From Leptolyngbyaceae cyanobacterium (lineage in GTDB: Bacteria > Cyanobacteriota > Cyanobacteriia > Cyanobacteriales > Aerosakkonemataceae), in assembly GCA_036703985.1 (NCBI GenBank), contig DATNQN010000021.1, positions 62,001-126,000 of the forward strand: DNA of 64,000 bases. The letters are read 5' to 3'. The notes below the pieces were generated by a model. The model saw only the letters and a list, made by a program, of their open reading frames with translations. It did not search any database and was not told where the DNA came from. This document shows positions 1 to 12,607 of this stretch, piece after piece. The translations under genes and the position numbers were made by a program. The first letter of the stretch is position 1, and each line of letters begins with the position of its first letter.

Positions 1-215
1 TCAGCTACCAATAAATACCAGCTTAAAGAAGGTTGAGCGCTCCCAGGTACTTTAGTTACCATCGGTAACGAGTTGGTGTAGGGATAGATAAATTGATACT
101 CTGCTTGCCCATTTTTGATATCTTGTTGACGAAGGGTGGGTGATGGGTCATTTTGTGGAAGTAAAGGTGGTCTTTTCTTACCTCCAGAAAAAAACTCTTT
201 TGAATTAAATGTCAT
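1..215 (-). CDS. Lipoxygenase-like protein, N-terminal fragment
   Basis: An open minus-strand frame starts at ATG 215 and runs off the left edge, giving 71 codons. The visible residues begin MTFNSKEFFSGGKKRPPLLP and continue with LPQNDPSP, an EYQF segment and SLSWYLLVA. From memory, the LPQND start, the EYQ(F/Y) segment and the S.W.LLV stretch resemble the N-terminus of bacterial arachidonate-type lipoxygenases, non-heme iron enzymes that dioxygenate polyunsaturated fatty acids. The iron ligands and catalytic domain lie outside the window, so the assignment rests on the N-terminus only. No convincing Shine-Dalgarno is visible; the leader is AT-rich. It is divergent from the rbp gene. Confidence 0.5.
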   Translation of the reverse strand, partial: MTFNSKEFFSGGKKRPPLLPQNDPSPTLRQQDIKNGQAEYQFIYPYTNSLPMVTKVPGSAQPSLSWYLLVA

Positions 216-647
216 TATTTTTCCTCGCATTTATTAAGTGCTTAGTTATACTCTACAATCTATACTCCACTGTCTTTTGGCTTGTTACCGTATAAAATTG
301 AGACTCGTTAGTGCATCTGTCCACTTCTACTGCAAAGATGGGATGATAAGATGAAGGAAAACTAGCGGATTACTTTTGGTACTCGATCGCTAGATCCGTA
401 GGGTCACTGCTTCAATATCAAATCTAAATATCGAACAAAGCGAAGTATAAACTGGGAAAATTAAGTAATTGTCCTCATTAGCTAACTTTATTCTCTTTTT
501 TCACAACTATGTGCTATTATGTGGGATGAGTGTGAATTCGGTTGTAGTGTTTGTTTTTAGTATTGATGGGTACTTTCCTTTTGGTATTGACAGGACTCTC
601 TCCGAAATCTCAACCTCTGCACCCGCGATAGATTTTGGAGACAAACT
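216..647. other. Divergent intergenic region and long rbp leader
   Basis: This 430-bp stretch separates the lipoxygenase-like start from rbp. An open frame at 469-663 overlaps the rbp start out of frame, has no ribosome site or family resemblance, and I do not consider it a gene. A TTGACA hexamer lies at 587-592 but has no well-spaced TATAAT partner; a TATTAT-like hexamer lies near 515. Cold-inducible cyanobacterial rbp genes are known to have long untranslated leaders, so this region probably carries the rbp promoter and leader. I cannot place the transcription start. Confidence 0.4.
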
Positions 648-962
648 ATGTCTATTTATGTAGGCAATCTTTCCTACCAAGTTACTGAAGAAGACCTGAG
701 CGCCGTTTTTGCGGAATATGGTTCCGTAAAGCGAGTTCAGTTACCTACCGATCGGGAAACAGGCCGTTTGCGTGGGTTTGCTTTTGTAGAGATGAGTAGT
801 GAAGCTGAAGAAACGGCTGCTATTGAAGCCCTTGACGGTGCTGAGTGGATGGGCCGTGACATGAAAGTTAATAAAGCGAAACCTCGTGAAGACCGGGGTT
901 CTTTTGGTGGTGGTGGCGGTGGTGGTAATCGCCGCAACAACAGTTTCTCTCGTCGATACTAA
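648..962 (+). CDS. rbp: RNA-binding protein, single RRM with Gly-rich tail
   Basis: This 104-residue protein binds RNA through one RRM. RNP2 (IYVGNL) is at residues 3-8 and RNP1 (RGFAFVEM) at 42-49, followed by a short Gly/Arg tail (about 84-104). The size and layout match the cyanobacterial Rbp family of cytoplasmic, often cold-induced RNA chaperone-like proteins. The start is supported by GGAG seven bases before ATG. It appears monocistronic: a clear hairpin terminator follows 100 bp after the stop. The Gly codon run makes proline-rich open frames on the opposite strand, which are shadows. Which paralogue (RbpA, RbpD and so on) it is cannot be told from sequence reading. Confidence 0.93.
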   Translation: MSIYVGNLSYQVTEEDLSAVFAEYGSVKRVQLPTDRETGRLRGFAFVEMSSEAEETAAIEALDGAEWMGRDMKVNKAKPREDRGSFGGGGGGGNRRNNSFSRRY

Positions 963-1065
963 ACTTCTAGGTGCTGACGCTTGATGATTGCTTGTCCTAG
1001 CTGATGGAAAATCATCGATTAAACAGTGATTCAAAATCAGCTTTAGTCACTAAATTATAATCTTC

Positions 1066-1099
1066 AAAAGGCTCGGTAATTAGATACTCGAGCCTTTTT
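1066..1099 (+). terminator. Rho-independent terminator of rbp
   Basis: Perfect 10-bp arms AAAAGGCTCG / CGAGCCTTTT surround a 13-nt loop, and the right arm runs into a T stretch. It is the expected end of the rbp transcript. Confidence 0.8.
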
Positions 1100-1258
1100 C
1101 TGATTTTTGCAGGGAGATTTTTTGATATTTATACGACTTAAGCGCATATTCCCAGTTTATCGCCAAAAATCGATGCAGAAACCGCGTTTCTAGCCTCACT
1201 AGGTAGGAGAAAGGAGGAAAATTCTGCTTATTTTATTCATTTGTGCATCTGCCCAAAG

Positions 1259-1282
1259 AGTTATCATTTTTAAATGATAACT
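1259..1282. repeat. Perfect 11-bp inverted repeat
   Basis: AGTTATCATTT and its exact complement are separated by two bases. It lies in the gap between rbp and the next gene, with no T tract on either side, so a terminator role is not obvious. It could be an operator or a repeat relic. A nearby 15-bp palindrome (AGAAACCGCGTTTCT, 1177-1191) is a degenerate relative of the dispersed AGAAACCCGGTTTCT family. Confidence 0.5.
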
Positions 1283-1458
1283 TAAAACTCAAAGCTCAAA
1301 ATTCAAAACTCTCTACGATCTTTTGAAGTCAAAGTGGTACAAAATTTCTACTTAAATGCACAAAATCCCTATATAACTGCGATCGCTTTCAGACGAATGC
1401 TAAACTCGAAGTATGAGTTTTCCTTTCTCAGGCAAGTTAGTCAAGAGACAAAAATCCC

Positions 1459-1890
1459 ATGACCGAAACGCAGCCAGAAAAAATTATTGACTCTCCCGTA
1501 GTGTCAGAACCTACTAGTGCAGTGGTGTCAGAAATTCCTACAACCAAGCAGGGTAGTATTTTGAGCAATTGGAAAATAAAAGCCGGTTTGATCGGTACGG
1601 TGCTAGCTTTTACTTTAGTAGGCATCTTTGCGATCGCTTTCTTTTGGGCGCACTGGATTGCTGGTATGGGTATGAGAGATTGGTCATCCCGTGCTGGTGC
1701 TTCGCCGATCGAGTGCATGATTAAAGATACTAACGATGATGGCTACGTTAGTTGTAGCGCCATGCTAAGAGGTGAAGTAGTACCCCTAGAATGCGGATCG
1801 AGCATATTTAATATAGGTTGTCGCGTTAATTATGGTGCTGCTGCTTCGCCACAGGTACGTCCTGGCAGAACTTCACAAGCGCTTCCATAA
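1459..1890 (+). CDS. Single-pass membrane protein of unknown function
   Basis: I do not recognise the family. The 143-residue product has a hydrophilic, Thr/Glu-rich N-terminus (1-35), one strong transmembrane segment (about 38-60, AGLIGTVLAFTLVGIFAIAFF), and a C-terminal domain of about 80 residues with four cysteines (in SPIECMIK, YVSCSAML, PLECGSS, IGCRVN) that could form two disulfides outside the membrane. The segment around DTNDDGY is acidic and could bind a cation. The even Cys spacing after one TM suggests a small periplasmic or lumenal domain. The Shine-Dalgarno is weak. The minus-strand open frame across it is a shadow. Confidence 0.7.
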   Translation: MTETQPEKIIDSPVVSEPTSAVVSEIPTTKQGSILSNWKIKAGLIGTVLAFTLVGIFAIAFFWAHWIAGMGMRDWSSRAGASPIECMIKDTNDDGYVSCSAMLRGEVVPLECGSSIFNIGCRVNYGAAASPQVRPGRTSQALP

Positions 1891-1937
1891 TATTTTTGCC
1901 GATCGACATTGATGATTTATAAATAATTCAGACCAGC

Positions 1938-2237
1938 TTAATTGTAGTCTGAGTTAGAAAATGAAAATTGTCCTACTGAGTATGACGATTTTAATTGAGA
2001 TTGATAAGTCTGCCAATGTCGATCGAAGTTATTTGCGATCGCCACTGCCAACTGAAACAAACACTGAAATTTATTTGCTTCTCCAATAGAAATTTGCTCT
2101 GGTAAACTGATAGTTGGTTGCGATGACGACTTGCAAATGATGATTTGTATTGGTTGTTTACCGATCGCAGTTAATCTAATTTGCTGACAAATTGGCCAAG
2201 ATAATTTTTCCCGCAATTCAATATTAACTTCCACCAT
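1938..2237 (-). CDS. Small hypothetical protein
   Basis: An unrecognised product of 99 residues from the chosen ATG (MVEVNIELREKL). It is a mixed alpha/beta-looking sequence with two halves: residues 1-60 with alternating hydrophobic stretches (IRLTAIG, IQIIICK) and a helical C-terminal part (FQLAVAIANNFDRHW). The open frame extends upstream to an ATG at 2327 (129 residues), but that extension looks unlike a folded domain and contains promoter-like TATAAA sequence; AGAG precedes the inner ATG. It lies tail-to-tail with the membrane protein gene, 47 bp apart, and nothing in the context suggests a role. Confidence 0.5.
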   Translation of the reverse strand: MVEVNIELREKLSWPICQQIRLTAIGKQPIQIIICKSSSQPTISLPEQISIGEANKFQCLFQLAVAIANNFDRHWQTYQSQLKSSYSVGQFSFSNSDYN

Positions 2238-2407
2238 TGCAGATTCTCTACACTGTTTATAAATAGTTGATAAAAAGATGGATATTGCCCCTATACTGTT
2301 CCTATTTCTCTGACTTTCCTTGGCCATATCCGGATCGCCAGCTTATATCGAGTACCTAAAATTCTAGGTAGGAACGAGTTTTGACTATTTTGGTTGTCCC
2401 AGAGGCA

Positions 2408-2438
2408 GAAACCCGGTTTTTTAGAAAAACCGGGTTTC
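2408..2438. repeat. Dispersed GAAACCCGG palindrome, copy 1
   Basis: Arms GAAACCCGGTTTTT and AAAAACCGGGTTTC form a near-perfect 31-bp hairpin 100 bp downstream of the gltD stop. It belongs to the same family as the copies at 40398, 49497 and 62195. Given its position after a stop codon it may end or stabilise the gltD transcript. Confidence 0.8.
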
Positions 2439-2516
2439 TTTGACCCCTCAAAACTACTTTGGCGGGCTACTAGAAATAGGAGGGCAGGGGGATAATATTC
2501 TTTTCATCACCACCTA

Positions 2517-2540
2517 CCACCCACTACCCACTACCCACTA
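2517..2540. repeat. Heptamer tandem repeat CCACTAC reaching the gltD stop
   Basis: About three units of CCACTAC (TAGTGGG on the gltD strand) run directly into the gltD stop codon; the TAG stop is the first three bases of a unit. It is a short tandemly repeated repetitive sequence of the kind known in filamentous cyanobacteria. Confidence 0.6.
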
Positions 2541-4022
2541 AGGCAAATCACTGCTACCCATCAAGTACAAATCGCACTCGCGGGCGGCACCGCGACCTTC
2601 ATTAAACGCCCAAACTACTAGGCTTTGACCGCGACGGCAGTCACCAGCAGCAAACACGCCAGGAATACTCGTTGCATATTTGCCGTAGTCAGCTTTCACG
2701 TTGCTGCGGGCATCCCGTTCTAATCCCAAAGCATCCAGTAGTGGTTGTTCGGGGCCGAGGAAACCCATTGCCAGCAACACTAACTGGGTGGGGATAACTT
2801 TTTCCGTACCTGCGATCGGTTTAGGAACGAACTGACCTTTCTCGTTTTTATCCCACTGGATTTGGACAGTGTGAACCGCTTTCACGTTGCCGTTTTCATC
2901 CCCTTCAAACTTAGTAGCCGTGGTGAGATACACGCGGGGGTCATCACCAAACTTAGCAGCAGCTTCCTCTTGACCGTAGTCCATCTTATAGACTTTCGGC
3001 CATTCTGGCCACGGATTGTCAGCAGCACGACTTTGGGGCGGTTTGGGCAGAATTTCCAGTTGGACGACGCTATTGCAACCGTGGCGGACGGAAGTACCAA
3101 CGCAGTCAGTACCCGTATCGCCACCACCAATGATTACTACATCTTTGCCTTCTGCGGAAATGAAATCAGCGTTTTTGCTGTTATCCAAAACTGCCTTGGT
3201 GTTGGCAGTCAGGAAGTCCATCGCGAAGTAAATGCCCTTCAAATCCCGTCCTTCGATCGGCAAATCACGGGGTCTGGTGGCCCCAGTGCAGAGGATAACG
3301 GCATCAAATTCTTTAAGGAGATTTTCGGCGGGAAAATCTTTACCCACTTCGGTGTTGCAGATGAATTTCACCCCTTCTTCTTCCAACACTTTCAGGCGGC
3401 GCAACACGACGTTTTCCTTGTCTAGCTTCATGTTGGGAATGCCGTACATCAGCAAACCGCCTGGGCGATCGGCCCTTTCAAACACCGTTACCCAATGACC
3501 CGCCTTGTTCATTTGGGCAGCAGCCACCAGTCCCGCTGGGCCAGAACCGATCACGGCCACTTTCTTGCCAGTGCGCTTGGTGGGCGGTTCCGGTTCGATC
3601 CAGCCTTCTTCCCAGCCTTTATCAATAATCGAACATTCGATATTTTTAATCGTGACTGGTGGATTAGTGATTCCCAGAACGCAGGAACCTTCGCAGGGTG
3701 CGGGACAAACGCGCCCGGTGAATTCGGGGAAGTTGTTGGTTTTGTGTAAGCGATCGAGTGCTTCTTTCCACAGTCCCCGATACACCAAATCATTCCATTC
3801 CGGGATCAGGTTGTTGATCGGACAACCACTCGCCATCCCACTGATCAGACTTCCGGTGTGGCAAAACGGCGTGCCACAATCCATACACCGTGCGCCTTGG
3901 GTGCGGAGTTTCTCCTCCTCCATCGGCAGGTGGAACTCGTCCCAGTTGCGAATGCGATCGAGCGGTGCTAGTTCAGAAGGTAGTTCCCGCAGATATTCGA
4001 TAAAGCCAGTTGGTTTTCCCAT
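2538..4022 (-). CDS. gltD: Glutamate synthase (GOGAT) small subunit
   Basis: The 494-residue flavoprotein feeds NAD(P)H electrons to GltB for making glutamate from glutamine and 2-oxoglutarate, in the cytoplasm. The N-terminal domain carries the cysteine clusters for [4Fe-4S] centres: C46, C49, C54, C67 ([15 protein letters not shown]) and C106, C110, C114 ([11 protein letters not shown]). An FAD-binding GSGPAG lies at 159-164 and a second dinucleotide motif GGGDTG at about 298. Length matches the family. It is on the same strand as gltB but 3.3 kb downstream, with a toxin-antitoxin/HEPN block between, so it probably needs its own promoter in the 290-bp gap above. The start at MGKPTGF agrees with the family. 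Confidence 0.95.
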   Translation of the reverse strand: MGKPTGFIEYLRELPSELAPLDRIRNWDEFHLPMEEEKLRTQGARCMDCGTPFCHTGSLISGMASGCPINNLIPEWNDLVYRGLWKEALDRLHKTNNFPEFTGRVCPAPCEGSCVLGITNPPVTIKNIECSIIDKGWEEGWIEPEPPTKRTGKKVAVIGSGPAGLVAAAQMNKAGHWVTVFERADRPGGLLMYGIPNMKLDKENVVLRRLKVLEEEGVKFICNTEVGKDFPAENLLKEFDAVILCTGATRPRDLPIEGRDLKGIYFAMDFLTANTKAVLDNSKNADFISAEGKDVVIIGGGDTGTDCVGTSVRHGCNSVVQLEILPKPPQSRAADNPWPEWPKVYKMDYGQEEAAAKFGDDPRVYLTTATKFEGDENGNVKAVHTVQIQWDKNEKGQFVPKPIAGTEKVIPTQLVLLAMGFLGPEQPLLDALGLERDARSNVKADYGKYATSIPGVFAAGDCRRGQSLVVWAFNEGRGAARECDLYLMGSSDLP

Positions 4023-4311
4023 AGTTTTGTTTTAACCACTTTTTGATTTTAGTTTTTAGACTTTGGATTTTAGATTAAAAAATCCTTTATTGTACAGTCA
4101 GGCGCAACGATTTGTTATACCTTTTTGACTTATCTTAAAAATTATCATCTTTTATGCTTCTTCTAGTTATTCTCCATCAAATTATTAGCAAAAACTGTTC
4201 GTATGTAACTACTTACCAATCAATCACATTTTCTACCCGAATCTTAAAGATGTAATTGACTCGCTCAATAATGCCAACGTAAGGCTAAATTTAAATGTTC
4301 CTCTGCTTTAA
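4023..4311. other. Intergenic region upstream of gltD
   Basis: An AT-rich gap with GATTTTA-like heptamers at about 4045-4076, next to the gltD start. I see no gene. It should hold the gltD promoter if gltD is not read through from the block upstream. I found no GTA-N8-TAC NtcA site by eye. Confidence 0.35.
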
Positions 4312-4662
4312 TCACAGAGGTAGGTACGCAATGCGATTAACCCAGTCTTCTTTTTCCATTGTCTGCCATATCTCGATTAGATTATTTATTGCTTGGCTAA
4401 TTGGCAAACTTTGTAATATAATTATTACACCTGCACTTGTTTGACTTACAACAAACTCAGCAAAATATTTCGGCATCGTTCTTTGGTCGTGAGAAACCAA
4501 AACTCTACCCTCATCCGCCGCCAATTTCAAAACTTCCACATCGCTCAAGCCACTTAAATTTGATAGGTTTGATGTTTGAAAATCAATGGTTGGTTCGCGT
4601 CTCAAAATCCCTGTCACGATTGCTTGATTAAGGTCGGCGTCTGCTTGAAAGCTAATTTTCAT
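4312..4662 (-). CDS. DUF5615 PIN-like toxin candidate
   Basis: A 116-residue protein with the look of the DUF5615/Mut7-C PIN-like family: an N-terminal FQADADLNQAIV with early acidic residues, central DVEVLKLAADEGRVLVSHD with the conserved late Asp (SHDQRTMP), and a C-terminal WVNRIAYLPL. PIN-fold proteins cut RNA with metal-bound acidic residues; here D7, D9 and the HD pair are candidates. It follows the DUF433 gene by 2 nt, the usual antitoxin-toxin order, so translation is probably coupled. Function as a toxin is inferred from family and context. Confidence 0.8.
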   Translation of the reverse strand: MKISFQADADLNQAIVTGILRREPTIDFQTSNLSNLSGLSDVEVLKLAADEGRVLVSHDQRTMPKYFAEFVVSQTSAGVIIILQSLPISQAINNLIEIWQTMEKEDWVNRIAYLPL

Positions 4663-4664
4663 AA

Positions 4665-4979
4665 CTAGCTTTCCTGAGTGTAGAGTTTTTGATACAGCAA
4701 TGAGTTATTTTCTCTAGTTTGCTGCTTTAAGGTTTCAAAAAGTTGCTCTCCCTCCGATAAATAAGCATCTATGTTTGTGCGATTAGCTAGGTAAAAGGTA
4801 ATTGCTCCATAAACTTCTTCTAACGTTAGCACTGGAAATGATTGAACTATGCTTTCTGGGGATTGTCCTGCTAGGAAAGCATAAACAATTGAATCTAGAG
4901 AAACTCGCTTTCCAACTACTCGGTAGCAACCTTCTCGTTCTTCAATATACTGTTTAGTTGTGATAATTGCTGCACTCAT
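4665..4979 (-). CDS. DUF433 antitoxin-like protein
   Basis: The 104-residue product has the DUF433 pattern: YIEEREGCYRVVGKRVSLDSIV, then FLAGQSPESIVQSFPVLTLEEVYGAITFYL, a winged or ribbon-helix-like DNA-binding module (VapB-like). The C-terminal helix (residues 70-104, polar and charged) would wrap the DUF5615 partner encoded 2 nt downstream. As in such pairs, it probably represses its own operon and neutralises the partner. It is the first gene of the two-gene unit. Confidence 0.8.
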   Translation of the reverse strand: MSAAIITTKQYIEEREGCYRVVGKRVSLDSIVYAFLAGQSPESIVQSFPVLTLEEVYGAITFYLANRTNIDAYLSEGEQLFETLKQQTRENNSLLYQKLYTQES

Positions 4980-5022
4980 AATTTTTCTAAATTTCTCCTG
5001 AATAATAGTAAGCCATAAGTTG

Positions 5023-5253
5023 TTAACCTGCTATAAACTCGTATACTGGCGTTTCAATAACTCGTTTAGGTTTTTCCTTCCCCCAGATCGTTTGCTGGAT
5101 GCGTTCCACAGTTTCAGGAGAAAAGAACTGTTCGCCTGTCTCCACGCAAACTCGTGCGGGTACATTTTCAATAATAAAGAATTTTCCATCCATTTCTAGG
5201 GTGTAAGTAACTTTCTGTTCTACAAATGTTTCTTGCCATTGGTGATTAATCAT
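5023..5253 (-). CDS. YgiT/MqsA-N-like protein lacking zinc cysteines
   Basis: A 76-residue product (MINHQWQETFVEQKVTYTLE...). The core VTYTLEMDGKFFIIENVPARVC, then GEQFFSPETVERIQ, matches the YgiT-type (MqsA N-terminal) antitoxin fold, in which a strand pair and ENVPA.VC.ECGE are typical. Here the N-terminal CxxC is absent and the second pair is reduced to CVETG, so zinc binding is unlikely. The open frame extends to ATG 5361 (112 residues), but the extra 36 residues have no family resemblance and no better ribosome site. The usual DUF4258 toxin partner is not found next to it, so it looks orphaned. Confidence 0.6.
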   Translation of the reverse strand: MINHQWQETFVEQKVTYTLEMDGKFFIIENVPARVCVETGEQFFSPETVERIQQTIWGKEKPKRVIETPVYEFIAG

Positions 5254-5399
5254 ATAAAAGGTTGCTTTTATAAATATTCTCTCTTCAAAACACGGCAAAT
5301 TCTGTATATTGACACATTTTGAGTTCGTGAAATGCCAACACAATATCTTTTTTAGGAACATTCTATCAATTTATTCATTAAATTAGTTTTTTATTAAAG

Positions 5400-5660
5400 T
5401 CATTTTCGATAAATATCTCTGCGATGTTTGCAGTGGAGAACTATGACAGTTGATGTTTCGTCATTGACTTCATAGCGGACTCGATAATCGCCAACTCGTA
5501 CTCGATACTCATTTTCAAACCCTTTCAGCTTTTTTACTCCTGGTGGACGCGGTTCTTCCCCAAGTGACACTACTTTCTCAACAATTCGGCTACGAACATC
5601 TTCTGGTAAATTATCGAGTTGCTTTTGAACAGGTTTAGGGATGAGAACTGCATAACTCAT
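5400..5660 (-). CDS. RelE/ParE-family mRNA interferase toxin
   Basis: The 86-residue protein has the RelE/ParE superfamily layout: an N-terminal helix pair (PKPVQKQLDNLPEDVRSRIVEKV), a strand with KLKGFENEYRVRVGDYRVRYEV, and C-terminal VIVLHCKHRRDIYRK with basic residues and a Tyr that fit ribosome-bound mRNA cleavage in RelE. It overlaps the upstream antitoxin gene by 4 nt (ATGA), so translation is coupled. It is probably a stress-responsive toxin held in check by its partner. Confidence 0.88.
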   Translation of the reverse strand: MSYAVLIPKPVQKQLDNLPEDVRSRIVEKVVSLGEEPRPPGVKKLKGFENEYRVRVGDYRVRYEVNDETSTVIVLHCKHRRDIYRK

Positions 5661-5899
5661 AAATTTTTCTCAGCTTGGCTAGCAATATACTCCTCAATAG
5701 TTTGATAGTCACCCTTTTGGTATGCTTTTCTCGCTTCTTCAATCTCCGCCAGAACTTCTGGTTCTTGCTCTAGTGATTCTTCTGATTCAAAAACCAAATC
5801 TTCTAAAATTTCCAAAAGTTCACGCTTTTTTTCTAAATCCAAAGATGTGATTGCTTCAATCAATGACTCAAAGGGAACGTTAAATTTAACTGTTGTCAT
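5657..5899 (-). CDS. RelB-like antitoxin
   Basis: An 80-residue acidic, helical protein (SLDLEKKRELLEILED, then LEQEPEVLAEIEEARKAYQKGDY). The C-terminal EIEEARKAYQKGDYQTIEEYIA resembles cyanobacterial antitoxins that pair with RelE-type toxins and wrap around them. The toxin gene starts inside its last codon. The DNA-binding part, if any, is the N-terminal 30 residues. Assignment rests mainly on the partner and the family-like C-terminus. Confidence 0.8.
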   Translation of the reverse strand: MTTVKFNVPFESLIEAITSLDLEKKRELLEILEDLVFESEESLEQEPEVLAEIEEARKAYQKGDYQTIEEYIASQAEKNL

Positions 5900-5959
5900 T
5901 TTTTTCCTCTTTTTACATTATCATTATAAAAATCCTTAAGCTAAGGTATTTAATAGATT

Positions 5960-7165
5960 CTAAGAGACACTTTGCTGAACTATTTTAACTGCTGCTGTCC
6001 GGTATCCATTGATAGGATTGTCTACATAATAAACATCTACCTTTCCCTGTTGTTTAAGTTCTTCAAGAAGCCTACGTGCTGATGATTCACTATAATTTTT
6101 ATCTTCAACAAGGTTTACCTTTATAAATTTAGATAGACTGACAAAACCATTTGGTCTTTGTGAGTAGTATTCTTCTTGCTGTTTTAGCTCTTCAATAAAT
6201 TCAATTTCTGTAATATCACTAAAACTTCCCTGAGCAGCAAAACTTTCTTGTATAGCCTCCACTTCTTCTAAACGCAGAGTTACTTCATCTACATCTTGAA
6301 TGGCTGTGGCAATAATTTCAATTAGTTCTTCAGATAGCTTTTTGCCATTTTCAAAATCGCTCTCCTTAAATAACTTGTTGTGTGCTACTTTGTTTCTTAT
6401 TTTTTGAAGCGATTCCCACTTTTCTTGAAAACTTTTATCCTTAAAAGATTCTTTAAAAAATTTCTGATAATTACTTTTTAATTCTTCTTTGAACCTTCTA
6501 ATTGCTTCAGGAGTTTCTTCAAGTTGAGAGATTTTACGAAGAATATCTTCTTTAGTATTAAATCCTGATGAATGTGAATATATTAGTTTTCCTAAATCTG
6601 GAAAATCAATTTCATAAGCATTATTATCAGTATATTTTTCAACAGATTCTTCTTCATTTTTATTATCTTTATTTCGATTTTGAACCTTTTGTGTAAGATC
6701 TTTGGTTGCTGTATCCTCCCACCACTTAGTACCAAGTCGTGTTGTCATAAATTTAACTATATAAGCTCGAAGAATATTTTCGACTCTGTAGATTAGTGGA
6801 TAAAGTTCCTGTGCGATACGTGCGGAAACTTGATCTTCTAAAATATAGAGTTTGTCAAATCTTTGATGATTTATAAACTTAACAATTAGCTCTCGTATTA
6901 GTTTTAAACAATCATAGTTTCCTGTTGCTGTTACAATAAATGCGTTGATCAGTTCGGCATCATTTTCTGTCTTAACTTTTACTCGCTTAGTTGTTATGAC
7001 GAGATCACCATCAGTTATTCGCATTTTTTGCTCATCCATTGAAGCGGAAGTTTTCCATAGGGCTCCATTGGATAAAAACGCATATAAAAGAGTTTTTTCC
7101 GAGTTTATAAAAGATTGTTCACCTGTATCAATTGCCAAAATCTCAAACTTCAGTTTGTTATTCAT
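5960..7165 (-). CDS. HEPN-domain protein with C-terminal helical/wHTH-like region
   Basis: A 401-residue protein not recognised as a named family. Residues about 120-145 (ELYPLIYRVENILRAYIVKF, then GTKWW) resemble Swt1/Apea-type HEPN helices. Near residue 255 the segment RNKVAH gives the Rx4H motif found at the active site of HEPN RNases. Residues 170-195 are Lys/Asn/Glu-rich and probably a linker. The last 70 residues (FVSLSKFIKVNL...SARRLLEELKQQGKVDVYYV) look like a winged helix. The start is set at ATG 7165 because GAGG lies 9 bases upstream; the longer frame begins with TTG inside that site. HEPN proteins are common in toxin and abortive-infection systems. It lies upstream of three toxin-antitoxin units inside the gltB-gltD gap. 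Confidence 0.65.
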   Translation of the reverse strand: MNNKLKFEILAIDTGEQSFINSEKTLLYAFLSNGALWKTSASMDEQKMRITDGDLVITTKRVKVKTENDAELINAFIVTATGNYDCLKLIRELIVKFINHQRFDKLYILEDQVSARIAQELYPLIYRVENILRAYIVKFMTTRLGTKWWEDTATKDLTQKVQNRNKDNKNEEESVEKYTDNNAYEIDFPDLGKLIYSHSSGFNTKEDILRKISQLEETPEAIRRFKEELKSNYQKFFKESFKDKSFQEKWESLQKIRNKVAHNKLFKESDFENGKKLSEELIEIIATAIQDVDEVTLRLEEVEAIQESFAAQGSFSDITEIEFIEELKQQEEYYSQRPNGFVSLSKFIKVNLVEDKNYSESSARRLLEELKQQGKVDVYYVDNPINGYRTAAVKIVQQSVS

Positions 7166-7174
7166 TAATGATAT

Positions 7175-7178
7175 CCTC
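7175..7178 (-). promoter_or_regulatory. Ribosome binding site deciding the HEPN gene start
   Basis: GAGG on the minus strand, 9 bases before ATG 7165. It overlaps the codons following the alternative TTG at 7180, which rules out the longer start. Confidence 0.6.
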
Positions 7179-7276
7179 AAAAATTTATATAAGTTGAATT
7201 ACTAAAACAGACTTCCTTCTATAATTCCCATAAGGGTTTAGCACTTAATAACTATTATTGTTTTTTTAGTAGCCAA

Positions 7277-7299
7277 CAAGGGGCAATAAGCCCCCTGTT
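7277..7299 (-). terminator. Hairpin downstream of gltB
   Basis: CAGGGGGC TTATT GCCCCTTG on the minus strand, 11 bp after the gltB stop. The stem is GC-rich but only a short T-rich run follows, so termination may be partial. It would uncouple gltB from the downstream block. Confidence 0.4.
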
Positions 7300-7309
7300 T
7301 TACTAGCTT

Positions 7310-11899
<4,590 letters not shown>

Positions 11900-12607
11900 T
11901 CTGATTGATATCGATAACCTAAAAGTGGCAATGGTATAAGCAGCCGCACTTCAACGGCTGAATTACTTTTATAGCAAGACTCACTAAAATTAAGCTCGGA
12001 GCCTATGCAAAAGCTAACTTGAAAACTAGTTAACTCCTTAGCTAGACTAAATTTTCTAATGGGTTGCCCTGTAAATATCAGATTTTAAGGAAAGTTTTAA
12101 CTGATTTCTTAGTAGTTTACGAAAATTATTAATACTGCCTCCTCACTTAATCGCCGCTCGGTAATTGAGGTTATACGCAAGTAAACAGCAGATCTCGTCA
12201 ATATATCTCAATAAAAAGCGATCTATCTTATTTAAGATCAACTTTCAGGGTGAGAAAGGTTTTTTCTTGATATTGTTCATTCTGAACATTTTATCACTAA
12301 TGATTAGTTTTTACTTTAAAAAGAAAAATAAAAAGGTAACGATAAAAAAAAGGAGAAAGTTTGATTCTACCTTAGAGCTAAAGTCATGATTCTTTGATAA
12401 TTGGTTAGCTCACCTATTTGTGCGGGCATTAATTTATCGATTTTAGATATTGGTTGCATTTCTTAGAAATAAAAGAGGAAAGGTCAGACGAGCGTGCTAC
12501 CTTTCCCCTTTTATATTGTTAATTTTTCGCCTAAATTGCTGGTTATATTATTGAGTCTGGTAGTAGGTAGAAGAAGAAAATAAATTCATCCTAAGACCGA
12601 CTGCGGA
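11900..12607. other. Divergence-side region upstream of gltB
   Basis: About 700 bp without a supported gene. It should contain the gltB promoter; I found no clear NtcA site (GTA-N8-TAC) or glutamine-riboswitch signature by eye. An open frame at 12165-12389 (74 codons from a TTG, very Lys/Ile-rich) has no ribosome site and is probably noise. The right end holds a strong hairpin for the next gene. Confidence 0.4.
12471..12512 (-). terminator. Terminator of the M23 peptidase gene, possibly bidirectional
   Basis: Arms AAAAGAGGAAAGGT and ACCTTTCCCCTTTT (one mismatch) with a 14-nt loop. It lies 96 bp after the stop of the minus-strand peptidase gene. The A/T flanks make it usable in both directions. 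Confidence 0.7.

Noticed and set aside
737-1034. Two minus-strand open frames, one proline-rich, across rbp
   Set aside because: They mirror the Gly codon run and RRM of rbp and have no ribosome site.
2505-2540. Tandem repeats that could suggest a CRISPR array (also 14504, 18252, 41304, 61550)
   Set aside because: Units are 7-10 bp without spacers and no cas genes are present; they are short tandem repeats.
12165-12389. Open frame of 74 Lys/Ile-rich codons upstream of gltB
   Set aside because: TTG start without ribosome site, composition as expected from AT-rich non-coding DNA.
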